Assembly (NCBI RefSeq): GCF_015832195.1
Contig: NC_052027.1
Span: forward strand, 16,984,149-17,048,148
DNA: 64,000 nucleotides
Origin: Motacilla alba alba
Taxonomy: Eukaryota > Chordata > Aves > Passeriformes > Motacillidae
Reading direction: 5' to 3'
Shown one piece after another: positions 47,050 to 60,145 of this stretch (position 1 is the stretch's first letter; each line of letters begins with the position of its first letter). The notes below the pieces were generated by a model, which did no database searches, had not been told where the DNA came from, and was given only the letters and a program-made list of their open reading frames with translations. Position numbers and translations under genes: made by a program.

Positions 47050-47923
47050 GTAATGCCTTCTCTTCCCTGTGCAGCCCTCCTGGCTGCTTCGGGTGGGTTC
47101 TTGCTTTCTCCAAGCACAGAAGTTGCACCTTTGCTTTTGGCAGCTGCAAAGCATTGACCAGGAGCAAGGGTTCTGCTGGTAATAAGGGAATAATTGTGAT
47201 AATGTGAGCTGGGATGAGACGGGGGAGATAAATCAGTTGAAGGGGGTTGGTAGATTACGAGGGCTCAGTCTCTGCTGAGACTCCAAAACATTTAGCTGAA
47301 TTCTCCGTTCTCAAAATTGTCCTGGAGTCAAAGGACTCCACAGCAAGGAGGGGAGCAGGGGGCTACACTCCACGCTGAGGTGTGGAGCGTCTCAGCCCCT
47401 GACTCACAGCAGCTCTGGTGGGTTCCAGGCAGCGTCACGCTCGGCGCAGGCAGGGAAGTGCCAGGAGTCGTGCACGACACACGGCAGCGCCGGGGGAGGA
47501 GAGTTCCGTGGGATGTGTGAAATGGATGCTCAGGGGTCTGGGGGCAGATCCGGCAGCGGGGCCGGAGGTGGGTGCTGGGGCTGGCTGAGGTGAGGGGCTT
47601 CCCGTGCCAATCTCTCGGGTCACAGAGCTCCACACAGGGTGGGAAGTGATTGGATGGTTTTTTCAGCTGTTAGGAGCCAAACCACAGGGGCTTCTGATCT
47701 TAAAACAGAAACTTAAAGCCACACTTTGGAAAGCAGCCGTGCCACTCCAATGCTCGATAAGACAGGATTTAGGCACTGAAGCCCCCTGGATACCAAGGAT
47801 TTACTGCCAGTAGCCATTTTGTGGTAAGCATGCAATGCCTGCTCCTGACGCTAGACACAGCGGTGTCTGAACATCATTGTTTGAGGAACTCCTGCCTTCC
47901 AGTCCTTTATCCTGATGGGAGAA

Positions 47924-48216
47924 ATCATAGAGTTATGGAACAGTTTGGGCTGGAAGGGATCTTGAAGACATGTAGTTCCAGCTTCCTGCCATAAGCAGGG
48001 ATACCTTCCACTAGACCAGGTTGCTCCAAGCTCCATCCAGCCTGGCATTGAACACTCCAGGGATGTGACATTCACAGCTTCCCTGGGCAACCTTTTCCAG
48101 TGCCTCACTACACTGATAGTAAAGAATTTTTTCCTTTTATCTAGTCTAAACCTACTCTCTTTGGATTTGAACCCATTCCCTACTGTCCTGTCACTTGTAA
48201 ATAGTCTTGCTCCATG
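47924..48216 (-). mobile_element. CR1 LINE 3' fragment (antisense)
   Basis: It starts with ATCATAGAGTTATGGAACAG, then CTAGACCAGGTTGCTCCAAG, CAACCTTTTCCAGTGCCTCA and TAGTAAAGAATTTTTTCCTT. It is one of the two longest recent-looking CR1 copies in the window, about 290 bp. Confidence 0.92.
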
Positions 48217-49072
48217 AAGGAGATAGCCCTGCTATAATGATGCATAATTAGCTGGTTCCTGATTCTACTTCACAGGTATTTACCTCTGCAAAGGTCCAAA
48301 TAAGGTCTCAGATCTTAATAAAGAGCCCTGAGGTGGAAATTCAGGGTCCTGCAAAGAAATGCCACGGGCCAGTTTTCTGTTTTGCTTGTAAGTTTCATTT
48401 TTAATTAGATTTGCCAGACATTAATTTGGTGTCCAAGCATTGCCTTGAAAGTTGTCCAGTTACTCTGAATAGTATCAGTTAACAAGGAAATAACAAAATA
48501 AAAATGCAACAACTTCTCCATTTCTGGTCTTGTCTCATCTGCTTTACCCACAGTGGGCTCTACCCCGAGTCTCTCTTGCAGATACCAATGTTAAAATATA
48601 TCTGTGCACAGAGACTTTGCTTAGCAGCTCTAGGCCATTTCGCTCTTGGCATCTCTAGGTCTCTGTGCCCTCAGAAATGTGTTTGACAGCAGAGCATTTT
48701 TAAACATCAAATCAAAAAAAATTGGACCTGAAATGGAAAAAGAGGTTGTTTTTTGGTCTGTCCTGAGTTTAATATGCATTTCAGCAGCAAGCAACCTTAT
48801 GACTTGTAAGTAGGTCGTTGTGGGAGCTGGGGGATGAAAACAGTTGTCCAAGAGAAGTGTTTGCAGCTCATGTTAGCAGCCTGTGTGATGGGCTGGCCGG
48901 GGGAGCAGCAGTGGTTGCTGCCTTGTTGGAAGTGTGACTCATTTTCCTCAACATCATTCCTTGTGCTGCTATTCCAGAGTCACACAGAGAGGTGCCTGAA
49001 GCATCCTGGTGCTGTTCCTGGGGGGGAGTGGAGGCAGCTGGAAGGGTACTCTCTATCTTGATGGAGGGAGCT

Positions 49073-49160
49073 GGGTTGGGAAGGATCTCTGGAGGTTACC
49101 TGTTCCAATCTCTGCTAAAGCAACAAGCAGGGAAGGGATCTCAAGGCTGTACCCCATTGC
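49073..49160 (-). mobile_element. CR1-like fragment (antisense), left part of a copy split by an LTR
   Basis: TTGGGAAGGATCTCTGGAGG, CCTGTTCCAATCTCTGCTAA and AAGCAGGGAAGGGATCTCAA resemble another CR1 subfamily 3' region. The similarity stops where the LTR begins and seems to resume after 49566 (about 49566-49640). Confidence 0.6.
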
Positions 49161-49554
49161 TGTGGGTCTTCTGGGCAGTCAGGACTTGGTGAAGGGAAGG
49201 AGAGATCTTGACTCCATTTCAGAAGGCTGGTTTATTATATTATGATATATATTACATTAAAAAAGACCACACTATAACTATACTACAAAGAACAGAGAGA
49301 AAGATTCATCAGAAGGCAAGACAGGAATAGCAAGGAATGAATAACAAAGTTCTGTGACTCCCAGAGAGTCCCAGAGCTGCTGCCTCCTGGATTGGCCACC
49401 AAGTGGAAACATCCCACACTGACCAATGGAGGAAGCACCTGCTGCATCCCACAGCAGCAGATAACAAACTGTTTACACTTGAAGTTGAGGCCCTTCAGCT
49501 TCTCAGGAGAAGAAAATCCTAGGAAAGGGATTTTCATAAAATATCACAACCACA
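49161..49554 (-). mobile_element. Solo LTR of an endogenous retrovirus (passerine-type)
   Basis: A 394-bp element with 5-bp inverted ends TGTGG...CCACA. Its minus strand reads TGTGGTTGTGATATTTTATG at the start and has TAATAAA about 70 bp before its end, as expected for an LTR with a poly(A) signal. The body resembles abundant zebra-finch ERV LTRs as I remember them. It is flanked by an 11-bp identical direct repeat, GTACCCCATTG (49149-49159 and 49555-49565). No internal viral genes accompany it, so it is the product of LTR-LTR recombination. Confidence 0.8.
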
Positions 49555-52500
49555 GTACCCCATTGGGTCCTGGAACCTTCCAAGGGTGGACATGCTGGGC
49601 CCAGCTGCTCCACTGCCTCCTCTCACAGGGAGAACATCCACACAGTCTGGTCCCTCCAGCCCAGCAGGTGCTGCAGGGTGGCTGCACAGCATTGCTCATG
49701 AGGTGTTGTATTCTCTATTTGCATTTCCTTATGGATGTACTTTCGTGTGTGAAGTTGACAACTGCCACTTTGTGCTGCAGTAGATAGGAATTTGTGACTT
49801 CTTTCTGCTTTCAAGGCTCTCTAGCAGGATTAAATCATCAAAAATACCACATTTTCTAAGAAAATCAAACCCAAGAAAACCAAAAATGTGTTTTACTTGA
49901 TACATCCTCTCCTGTGCAATCTGTGGAACTGCCAGAAACCACTGGCATGGGTGAGGTAGGAGCCACAGGGCTGGTTTGGCATAATGATCTCTCAAACTGT
50001 TTTGAGAGCTAGGGTATAAATCTTGTATAAACACTTTGTTTTCATTAGTCTTTTACTTGTATATATATCCATAGCATAAAATAGCTTTTTGTAATATATA
50101 TTTAAAGAAAATAATAGACTTAGTGTGTGAGCTGTAGTCCATCAAGCCCTATCTTGCCACTTTCAACTCCAAGAGCAGATTTTTCAGAGGAGGGTTGACT
50201 GCACCACCTTCACTTTGTACTTCAGTAATACCTTCTCCTCAGAAACACATAATTCCCTTTGAAATACTATTTTTCTTTGGCTGTTATTTTATTCCATTTT
50301 CTTTGGCTTGATGGTCATTTTATCTTAAAAGCAAGTCATGAATTTCCGTGCTGACGAAGCAATCAGCTTCTGTGGCATCTTGAGTTGATCGCTTGCTGAG
50401 AAAAACAAAATCTCTTCTTGGGTTTTTATTTCACTGTCTGTTTATTCCTGTGAGCAGCAGCTCGTTCTTGTTTCACAAGACTGGGCAAACAGAAGTTCCT
50501 GTCTGCTGCTGGTGTCACTCATATTTTACATGTAGATAATTATATTGTTCCCTCTGTTCATCCCGTGCCCTGAAATAGCTGCTGTCATCGTTTTCAATTT
50601 GGTTGTGTGCTGGCGGGCTGCTTTCCTTGTTCATTCACTTATTCCTGAAGGTCAGTGCTCTTGCCATAGACAGTTATTTTGAGCAAGGAAAGGGAATTAT
50701 CAAGCAGGGAGCAATGGTGGCACCATTAAAGACAACAAGTTTTGAAATAACGTGCTAAAATCTAGCAGTTTGTTTCCAGTGCTGTGCAGAAAACAGGTTT
50801 TTGAATGGAGACGTGTTGTTTTAAGTGCAACGTTGCAGCTTTCACGTTCTAGTATGATTTTTAATTTCTCATTAAAACTTTTCTTCTACTTTTCCTCTGT
50901 GTTGTCTCTAAGGGTGTTTTTGGACAGCTTGTTCTGCAGGACCATACCAGTGATGCTGTCATCTCCTCCGGGGGGAACAGCTCAGTTTCAAACCAGTACA
51001 ATAGGTTTAGAAAATCCTCTTTTTATACATCTTTCACTTTGTTCTGCCACTCCTGTGGCTTTTGCCTGACTGATCCAGCAGCATGTTCATCTGATTGGAT
51101 TTGCTCTGTTTGGTATCATAAGGAGTAACCTGCAGGCATCCTTTCTGCTTCTCTGGGGTTTTGAAGTGCTGCTGTACATTGCTAATTTGATAAATTAATT
51201 TCTTCTTCAGTCTTCTCTTAAAATTTGTTGGGTTTCTTTTAATTTGTTTTCTCGCCATCCTAAGCGCTAAACCAAAAACACGAGGAACTTGAGTTTGATT
51301 TTAATCAAGAGCAGCAGCATTAAAACGTGTGCTTTAGTTAGAGCTGAAATTAAACTCAAAATGCCTGGCTGCCTAATAGGTCTGCTTGGAACCACTTGGG
51401 ATTATAGAAAACCTTTCTTGTCTGCCTTACATTTCTATTATGCCTTGTTCAATTTGAAGTACTGTTTATTGGAGGCAGTTTCATGAATATTCTGATGCAC
51501 CTCCCTGAATAAAAGGAACGTGTTTATACATGTGTGGTTTTTACCAAATTGCTTTCTTTTTGAAGGCCCTGCTTTTATCCCCGAGCTGTTTTGATTTTAT
51601 TTGCTGTATTTGTGGCCATATTTATGACTTATAATTGTTAAACTGCAGTTCTGCCCCATGTTTTTAGCTCCACTTAGGGAGATTGAAGAGGTTCTTTGTA
51701 CTTTTTATGCTATCAATATAATGAATTATGAAATATTTAAAATATTTGAGAGCAAATTCTGTTCCCTGCATGCTCTGTGGCATGTAAGCTCATCACAAAC
51801 CTTTGATCACGGACCTTCAACAAGCAAAACGTAAAAAGTCTCAAGGAGAATTAAAAACTTGCTGGTTGGTTTCCCAAGAGTGGTCAGGCTTGTTTGACAG
51901 GAGAAGAAAATTCTCAGTGCCTCTTGACTTATCTGTAGCAAGAGGAGGTAGCCACAAAAATAATTTGAAGTTTTTAAGTAAATGTTTAAATTGTATTAAT
52001 GGAAAATAGACCATCAGCTGAGGAGATGAGACTGAAATAATGTGAGCATTGTGTAGGGCTGTGTTTATCCTGTCATAACGTCACAGCAGATGGTTTTCTG
52101 CTCAGTATTATAGGAAAATTTGGGTAACCCAAAGTGGAAAAAAAGAAGCTGGGGGAAGATGAAGGGTGACACAATGCAGAGCATCTCTGGTGGGAGGAAT
52201 GGGGCATGTTGGCACTGGAGGAATGTCTGTGGTCCAAAGCCTTTTCCACCCTGCTATACTGTCAAGAGTGGTGCCTGCCCACAGCATCACCTCAGTCATT
52301 TGTTAAATGACTGAAAAAAGCTCAGATATTGAAATTGTGAAGCTGTTCATACACTGCTTTCAAAGGACCCCATTTCTCATTTGGTTCATTGTCTCAGTTT
52401 TACACATTGCACCATGTTGGTGTCTAATTTTTAGTAAACCCCAGCGTATTTGTGAGTTAGGGGCCCAATCTAACTTATTTACCCTGCAGGAGGCTTTGGC

Positions 52501-54599
52501 TTGGCTAGTGACCACTGGTTCAGAAGCCCTGCAAGGCAAGGGCTGTGCTTAGCATGCCAGGGGGTGTTTGGCTCTACATTAAACCAATGGCTGTTATTAA
52601 TGGCAGTGAATCCCCATCTCTTCCTCTCATCCATCTCCTCTCCTGCCTGCCATTCATTCAACATCCAAACAGTCACAGGTCTCTGATGCTGTGCAAGTGT
52701 GGGTAGAATCCCTGTTGGCATCAGTGCTTTCACCCAGGGCTGAGCACTAAAGGACTGGATGAAAACAGGGATCTACTTTCTGATAGACAATTAAACATGA
52801 ATATTGTGAGAAATTTGACCTCCCTCGTTTCTCCCTGCCTTTTCAAGCAACCAAAGTGTTCTTCACCTCTTTGGATCTTTATTGAGAAGCCATGGGGCCA
52901 TGCTGGCATGACATTTCCTAAACTTCTAAGTTTCCTCTGGGTGCATCAACTCCCATGTTGGATGTAGCTCTTTGCAATGGGAGGGATGGCAGAAGATAAG
53001 CTGTGACAGTGATACTACATTTATAAAGTCTCTTCTCTAGCTGCACAAGGCAAAGCCAACAAGGTTTTTTTCTGCCCTTGGGACCCCAGCAAGTGTTAGT
53101 TTTCCTGGCCATGAAGCACCTCCAGCCTCAGCCATTGGCACGTGTGTGGTCCTGCATCTCCTGCATGTCCTGCACCTGAATTACTGTGCTCATGGATAAA
53201 CACAAGGCTCTGTTTAGAGGTTACAGTTCTCTCTCATTTTACTCTCATTTTAAAGAATAGGTGTTATGTCTGAAAAATAAATGTTTCTCTGGTCTGGCAT
53301 CCCTTGAAGGCATTTCACACTGGTGTCATGCTTGCGGTGTCTGTGGGTAGCTGGGGAGGTGGGGCTGGCTCTGTCAGCAGTTGTCCTTCCTTGTGTTCAA
53401 CTTTCAGCAAGTTCAGAGGGGTGTTTTCTCCTCCTGTGATCAGATCAAACCCCTGGACACCCTTGGGCAAGCAGTGTTTTTGTTGTGCTGTGGTGTTAGA
53501 CAGCTTTTGGTGTGTATACGTGGTAGGTTGTACCCTATTTTCAGACAGACCCCTGTGTTGCTGAGTCAAGTTGCCCATTTTAGAATGGTTTGTCTTTTGA
53601 GATCATCCTCCTTCACCATATAGCTGTAAAAATAAATCTGTCGTTGGCATTACGTTGCAGATCTGGGAGAAATTTTCCATTGGATCCTGCTGTGCAATAG
53701 GAGTGAGATGTATGTTTTATTCCAGTTTTTAGCAGAGCTTCCTCCAGCAGTGACCTGCATGGACAGTGGGTGATGCTGTTTGCAGGAGCCGGGGCTTGGC
53801 ATGCCTGCTGCCTTCTCCTAAGGATACAGCAATTTGGGCTGCAGCTGCCTGGGCAGGGGTTCTTGGCCTCATCTGCTGCCACAGGGGTGCTCCATCCCAG
53901 TGTGTGAGGTCAGCATCTGCCCCATGGGCAGGGAGAACCAGTGCTTTCTGCCCTGCAGCTCTCCTCAAGAGAACCCTGTGAGCTGGGCATTAAAAATCTG
54001 CTCTTTGTGGCTGCACGGAATATTCTGTGGATTTTTTTGTGGTGAGAAAATAGTGATGGGAACACGGGATTATCACCCTGAACTAACAGGTTGTATGTGT
54101 CTGCATATTTGCCATGTTTTAGCCCTTCCTCACAGTTGCCCTTCACCTCTTAATCCCTTTATCCCTACACCAGGTGCTCCATCCGGTATCTGCAGCATTG
54201 CAGTGAAGGATGTGTCTGTTCCCTTGGTGGACTGTAATTTTTTAATGGGGTGATTAACACCGAATGAAGCAACTCCTAGGGAGCTGGAGAGTAACACACT
54301 TGCTCTTGCTGAGCCTTCCTACTTACAAATGGCTTATCTGCCTTTTTGGCCGCTGCTGCCCGAGCAGGAGCTTCTCCCAGCCATCCACAATGACGCGCGA
54401 CTCATCTGTTTGACAGATCACAATTCAAGTTAGAGCCCGTGAAAAGAAAAAAGCTCATGAGTAATTCTGGCTGTTTCTCCCAACGTGCTGCCTTTTGCTG
54501 CGCTCTGCGTGGATGATTCAAATAATGCAAAATTCGCTGGCAGAAAATGTCAAAGAAGATCTCTGCAAACGGCTGCCGGTGACTGAGGGGGCTGGTGTC

Positions 54600-55500
54600 G
54601 CTCAGGGTGGGCTCTCTCCGCTGAGGAACGGCCGGTTCGGCTGCGGGGACACAGCAGCGGCTGTGGTGACACGGTGAATTGTTCGGAGGGCACGGGAGAG
54701 CGTGGCTCCCAGCAGGCTGGAGCGATGCTGCGGTGCAGAGGGGTAATTAAAACAGCTGCAAGTGGAGAGGAGTCCTCCCGAGGGATGGGAAGCGGCCTCC
54801 TTCCCGCTCGGCGCCTTGTGCCGCTCGCTGAGCGCCGAGCCCCGCCAGCTCGGGCCGAGCCGCCGCCCCGCGCCCTCCTGCCCTCGGCACACTGAGTTAC
54901 AGCGAGCTGTTTGCTTGGGTGAGACGTGGTTTTCCTCTGGCCTTCAATTCCCAGATCACTTCACCATTAAAAAGAAAAGCCAGCTGAGGATCGGAAGCGG
55001 CTGTCAAGCTTTCCATAGTGGAGCAGGGTACCGAGTCAGCGGCTCCCTGTCTGCTTGAGAGCTTGGCTGTGGCAGCTGCTTGCTTTCCTTCCCTGCCCCC
55101 GAACATCCCCGGGCAGAGGGGTAAGATCCCTTACAGCCCGCGGTGGTGGATGGGGATGTTTTGCTCACACGGGCTGCTCCGGGTTTTGCTGCCGGTCGGG
55201 TGTGTGAGCTGGCTCAGTGCTGGTGCCGCTCGGCTCCCGCTGGGCGCACACGCCGCAGCCCCGGCAGCTGGGCGGGGCTGGGCTGTGCCGAGCCGGGCTG
55301 TGCCGGGCTGTGCCGAGCTGGGCTGTGCAGGGCTGTGCTGTGCAGGGCTGTGCTGAGCTGGGCTGTGCTGAGCTGGGCTGGGCCGGGCCGGGCCGGGCCG
55401 GGCTGGGCTGTGCCGGGCTGTGCCGCCTCGCCTGCGCGCTGCGCTTTGCGCTGTGTGTGCTGCCGGAACGCCGCCCTGCCTCGGGGAGCGCTTAGGAGGA
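54600..55500. promoter_or_regulatory. CpG-rich island inside BSN intron 2, possible internal promoter
   Basis: CpG density and GC content jump at 54.6-54.9 kb and again at 55.13-55.5 kb, against an AT-rich intron. No known exon was recognised. A strong donor-like GTAAGA sits at 55121. It could be an alternative BSN or antisense promoter, or simply GC-biased sequence. Confidence 0.4.
55276..55427. repeat. GC minisatellite built from GGGCTGTGC / GGGCC units
   Basis: About 150 bp of imperfect 5- and 10-bp units (GGGCTGTGCC, GAGCTGGGCT, GGGCCGGGCC) inside the intron-2 CpG island. Strong G/C strand asymmetry makes it G-rich on the + strand. Confidence 0.93.
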
Positions 55501-58500
55501 AACTTCAAGAGCTTTCCGTGCTTTGATGGGGATTGAGTTAATCCTAGCTGAATTCATTCCTATTTACGGTCTTTCTACAAGCTGCAGAGAGCAGGGTGGT
55601 TGTAATGGAGGGTGTCAGACACTTTAGCACCCGCTCTGCACCCACCCCGACGGCGCTGTCCCAGCTCTGCATCTTTGGTGCAGCAAGGGGTGCCCAGTGG
55701 GAGAACCCCGGCGCAGGAGGAGATGTTGTGACATGGCTCTTCCCACCTTGAATTATAGTGACATACAAGGTCTGTCTTAAAGACAGAGGTGGTGGCATCT
55801 TGTCAGTGTCTCTTGTAACCTGAATTTAGCTGATCACCGATGCTATTTTTAGAGCTGTGTGGGCTCCCACCACAATAAACCACCTTGCTTCTTCCTGGCC
55901 CTGTCTCTTGGCTATGGTCACATTTAGATGCTAAAAAGGGATTTGCATAGTGTGGTGGACTGAAAAGCCTTAAAAATTTCTGAAAGCACTCCTGTGTATG
56001 CTGTGAGGTGTTTGTGGAACAGCAGTTCATGCCTGCAGAGGTATTTCTCACAATCTTAGTTCAAGCCTTGCTCCCAGACCTCACAGTCCTGCCATACCCA
56101 GCTTTCTTCAGAGACATAATATGCAGCTGTGCTCCTGGACAGCCCAGATCTGAGGGGTATGGTGCTGATAGACTATGAAAACTGACTATTTTAACTCTGA
56201 TTTAAATGGTGTTTTATCTCAGCTACAAACCTTTTGATCAAGGACAGCCGAAGGGGGGATATTTCCATTCTGGAGTCAGTTTATGTTGTAAATAGACTGT
56301 GCCGGTGGCATGGCTTTCTGCTTTAAGTAAATCAAAGCCAAATTGTTAGAATGGCTCTGGAAATCCAGGGAGCAAGATGTGATCTTAATGGAATGGGAGT
56401 AGACTATGCAGCAGGCTGGTAAGATTAAAGGTTTGTCAGAAGGAGTTAAGGCATGTATGTAACGCAGCACTACACCAGCTAGAAGTTGTTTTTGAAGACT
56501 GAACAACAAGTGTGTCCCTCCCATTCCTCTCTTGTTCCCTGCCCTGCCCACTTTGATGCCCATCTCCTGTATCTTAATCGAGCCCAGCTGTTTGTGCAGC
56601 AGCATTGCAAAAAACCTTCAGGATGAGAAGCTTTTACATTGACTTTTTGTTCCCTCCCCAGCTCCTTTGCCACCCCCTTTCTGTGTCCAAGCTGAGGGGG
56701 CAGACTGGCCAGACCCTCAAGTTGGGGACCTCCATGGAAGAAAGAGAGCTGAGCGGCAGGCAGGAGAGATGTGCCCATCATTCTTACAGGGAGGAAGTTC
56801 TGGTGCCCTCCTACCTGCAGCTGCCCGCTCCCCTTTCCGATGAGCACAGCCCAGTATTCCCATTAGACGGAAGCAGCAGCACAAACACTCGGGCTCATCT
56901 GTTCAGCAAAGCCTAGATTATTGTGAATCATCCAAGGTCCTTATCAGAGCGCTCCAGCCGGCGCTTGCATCAGTCACAGCGCGGGCTGCCGGAGTCGGAG
57001 GCAGAGCTCTGCCCGTTTTAATTGCCACAAGCCAGCAGCTATTTGAAGCCCTGTCCCCAAAGAGCAAACGAGCTTGTCACTGCTTGTAGCTCAGCTTTGC
57101 AGGAATCGCAGGATCAGCAAGCGTTCTCCATTAAAAACCTGCTAAGGATGCGAACGTATAGGGCTGCACGTGTAGTGCAGCAACCAGCTGGGTGGGATGG
57201 AGTTGGGCACTGCTGGGCTTGCACCTAGGAGTGGGAGCTCCCCTTGGGATTTTAGTTATGGGGTTTTTTCCCCTCTAATTGCAGAATACCCTAGAAGCTG
57301 TTAAGGGCATGCCCCTGTGACTCCTTGAATATGAGGTTCCTCCAAAACCAGCTTTGTCATGGCTCTGAGCTGCTCACTGGTTCTGTTCAGACCTTCTTGT
57401 TCTCTCAGGTATACCATGTTGCCCTTCCTCCCCACAAGACATCCTGTGCCTGTCCTGGTCTCCTGGAAGGCACTGCTTGCTGCCCTTTGCCCCGGAGAAC
57501 CTCTGTTCTCAGTATGATGCCCACTAGATAAAATACCAGGTCTAGTGAAGAGGTCTGGCTAAAAACTAGTGGTCTGTGTTAAAATTACTCTGGGGACCTG
57601 AGAAAGAGTTGAATTACCTGTATTTCTGGATTCCTCTGAAATGAGGAGCATACTTACTGTAAGAGAGGCCTGTCCTTGGGTTCACCTGCCTCTGTTTTGC
57701 ATACATACTCCGTGTATTGCAAAACCTTTCAAGCTTTGCGAAAAGCAAATACTCTCAGTATTTGACGGAGCACAGTATGTTAGTGCAAGACCAACAGTTC
57801 TGGGATCCATCCCAAAAGGTGAAGCTCAGTTAAAGTGAGCCCTTGTACCCCATGCATGGTCCTGTCATCTTCTCCTCAGCAGCCTGCTCAAGGGACATTT
57901 GGCAGACTGGGACATGAATCCTGATTTTTCTTGGAGTACCAAGTCAGTATGGAGATGCTGGGCCAGGCCAGCTAATGCCCTGAAATTTATTTTTACACAC
58001 TCTACCTTATGTTGTGACCTGCCATATTAATTTTCCAGCTGATATGATTGTGGCTTTCAAATTGGAGAGTGCTTTGAAAACTATCCCCAAACAGGCATGC
58101 TGCTGCTGCCATCTGTCTTTGAGCTGCTTCTGGGATCCCACTACTTGCTCTCAGCAGACAATTGTTACTGCTTTATTGAATTAGGAAGAGAAAAAAAATC
58201 CAGCAACTTCCGAAATACTATTTTCAGGTATACTACAGGTGCTAAATCCCTTTTGAAACCAGGGGGAGATGCTGGAATAATAATGCTTTATGCAGATCCT
58301 GGGTATAAAGTTTTTGCAGTTCTGCCCAAAAAAAAGTCTCATGATCTGATGGTTTTGAATGCCATGTCATTTGGAGAGCTCTGAAGAGCTCCACTGCACT
58401 GAGGGATCTCCAACCAAGAGCCAAAATAGGACACCCAACCGAGAGCTGAAATTGGGCAATGTCACACTTACAATAAAAACTGAAAAGCTTCCGTGCCCTT

Positions 58501-59751
58501 CCTAATGATTTTGGCCAGCTCAGGCTCTTATCCCAAGTCATCCTTCTTCTCCATCCAGTGCCTTTTCCCATGTCTTCCAGCTGCCGGCACGTGTCCAGTG
58601 CCATCCAGCCTGCATCCTACTGGGAAGCAAAGATCTTGGCATGGCAAGACCCTGGCCCTGTGGGAGCAGGGCACCGTGCATCCCCATGGAGCGCGTGCCG
58701 TGCCGCATCCCAACGCCTGCTGCACCCCGTGCTTCAGACCTGCTCCTCCTTTTCTTTCTCTGCAGTGTGCCAGGAGCCGGCCCACGCCAACAGACAAGGC
58801 TGTGGGCAGATAAAAGCTTATGGGAAGGTGGTGTTTATTTGGATATCAAATGTTTTTCCCTCCTGGTGCGTGGATCCTGCTGCTTCCCTCTTGCTGGCCA
58901 ATCCATGCCTTCTCTGCCCGGTTTGAGGCAGTTTGGGGCTGATTGCTTGCAGTCAGCGTGGCTCCCACTCTTCAGCTGGATATTTGATGCACGATACTTG
59001 AAAATCAGAGGCAAGATCTCTCCAGCTGAACCCCCGAAAGTGGGGGGAGCTGTGGTCACAGCTGCCATCTCACCTGCAAAAAATGTGTCCTGTAGGTCAT
59101 CAGAGTCAGTCCCGTGGCTGGTGATCACACACGAGTCGCCTGGCTTTACAGCCAGGGCGTGACAACGAGTTTTAGTGTTTCTCTTCAGAAGGGGTTTCTG
59201 ATTGGCACTGGAGCAAATCGAAGCAAGGTGCAATCAGCTTGAACTGTGCAGTTTGCTCCTCTGTGGTTTTCTTGCTGTCTGGATGGACATGGAGCACTGC
59301 AGCTGGCACTGCCTGTGTGCTGCTTGTTGGAGATCTTTCACAGGAAAGCTAGGAAGCCCTAGAAGAGCATTTGCTTCTGCAATATTTTTGGTGTTTTACC
59401 TGAGTGATGTCTACTGTAATGCTTTTCTCTTTTGTAGCAGTTTCTAGTCGTGCAGTTGAGGACTTGACCCTTTATTTGAGCTGAACTAAACTGGCTTTTG
59501 TTGTAAGCTTGCCCAGGGTTTTCAGTTGTGCTGAGGTGTCCTAAGCAGGTTACTCTATGGTAATCCTGTGGGCCCCCATTCAGGAAGGCAGCAGAAAGCT
59601 CCCGAATGGGGTCACTTCAAATTTTGGCTTGGGTTGTGACAGAAAAGACAATCTTTCAAGTAACAGGATTCTTTTTCATTAAGAGTTTATTCACCTTTCT
59701 GGTGTATTGGTTTAGATCTGCACAGCAATGTCATCAGCTCAGCAAGCAAAA

Positions 59752-60145
59752 TATCATAGACTAGAATCCCAGAATGGTTTGGGTTGGAAGGGACCCCAAA
59801 GCTCATCTTCCTGCTATGGGCAGGGATACCTTCCACTAAACCAGGTAATTCCAAGCTCCATCCAGCCTGGCTTTGAACATGTCCAGGGATGGGAAGTTCA
59901 CAACTTCCCTGGTCATCCTGTTTCAGTGCCTCAGCACCCTCACAGTAATAAATTTCTTCCCAGTATCCTCTCTATTCCTGCCCTCTTGCCAGTGTGAAGC
60001 TGTTCCCTGTTTTTCTGTCACTCCATATCCTTGTAAAAGGTCCCTCTCTAGCCCTCTTGTAGCCTCTTCAGGTACTAGAAGGGGCTCTAAGGACCCCTAG
60101 AGTCTTCTCTTTCTAGGCTGAACAACTCCAACTCTCATCAAATCA
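59752..60145 (-). mobile_element. CR1 LINE 3' fragment (antisense, longest in the window)
   Basis: It starts ATCATAGACTAGAATCCCAG and GGTTTGGGTTGGAAGGGACC. It continues through CCAGCCTGGCTTTGAACATG, CACCCTCACAGTAATAAATT and CCTTGTAAAAGGTCCCTCTC to TTTCTAGGCTGAACAACTCC, about 390 bp in the usual CR1 order. Confidence 0.93.

Noticed and set aside
54600..55130. Small RNA or tRNA gene in the intron-2 island
   Set aside because: No A/B box pair, cloverleaf or long hairpin was recognised by eye.
55018..55526. Cys/Leu/Gly-rich open frames over the GC minisatellite
   Set aside because: All frames of a 5- or 10-bp GC repeat stay open. The peptides are pure repeat and one frame has no ATG.
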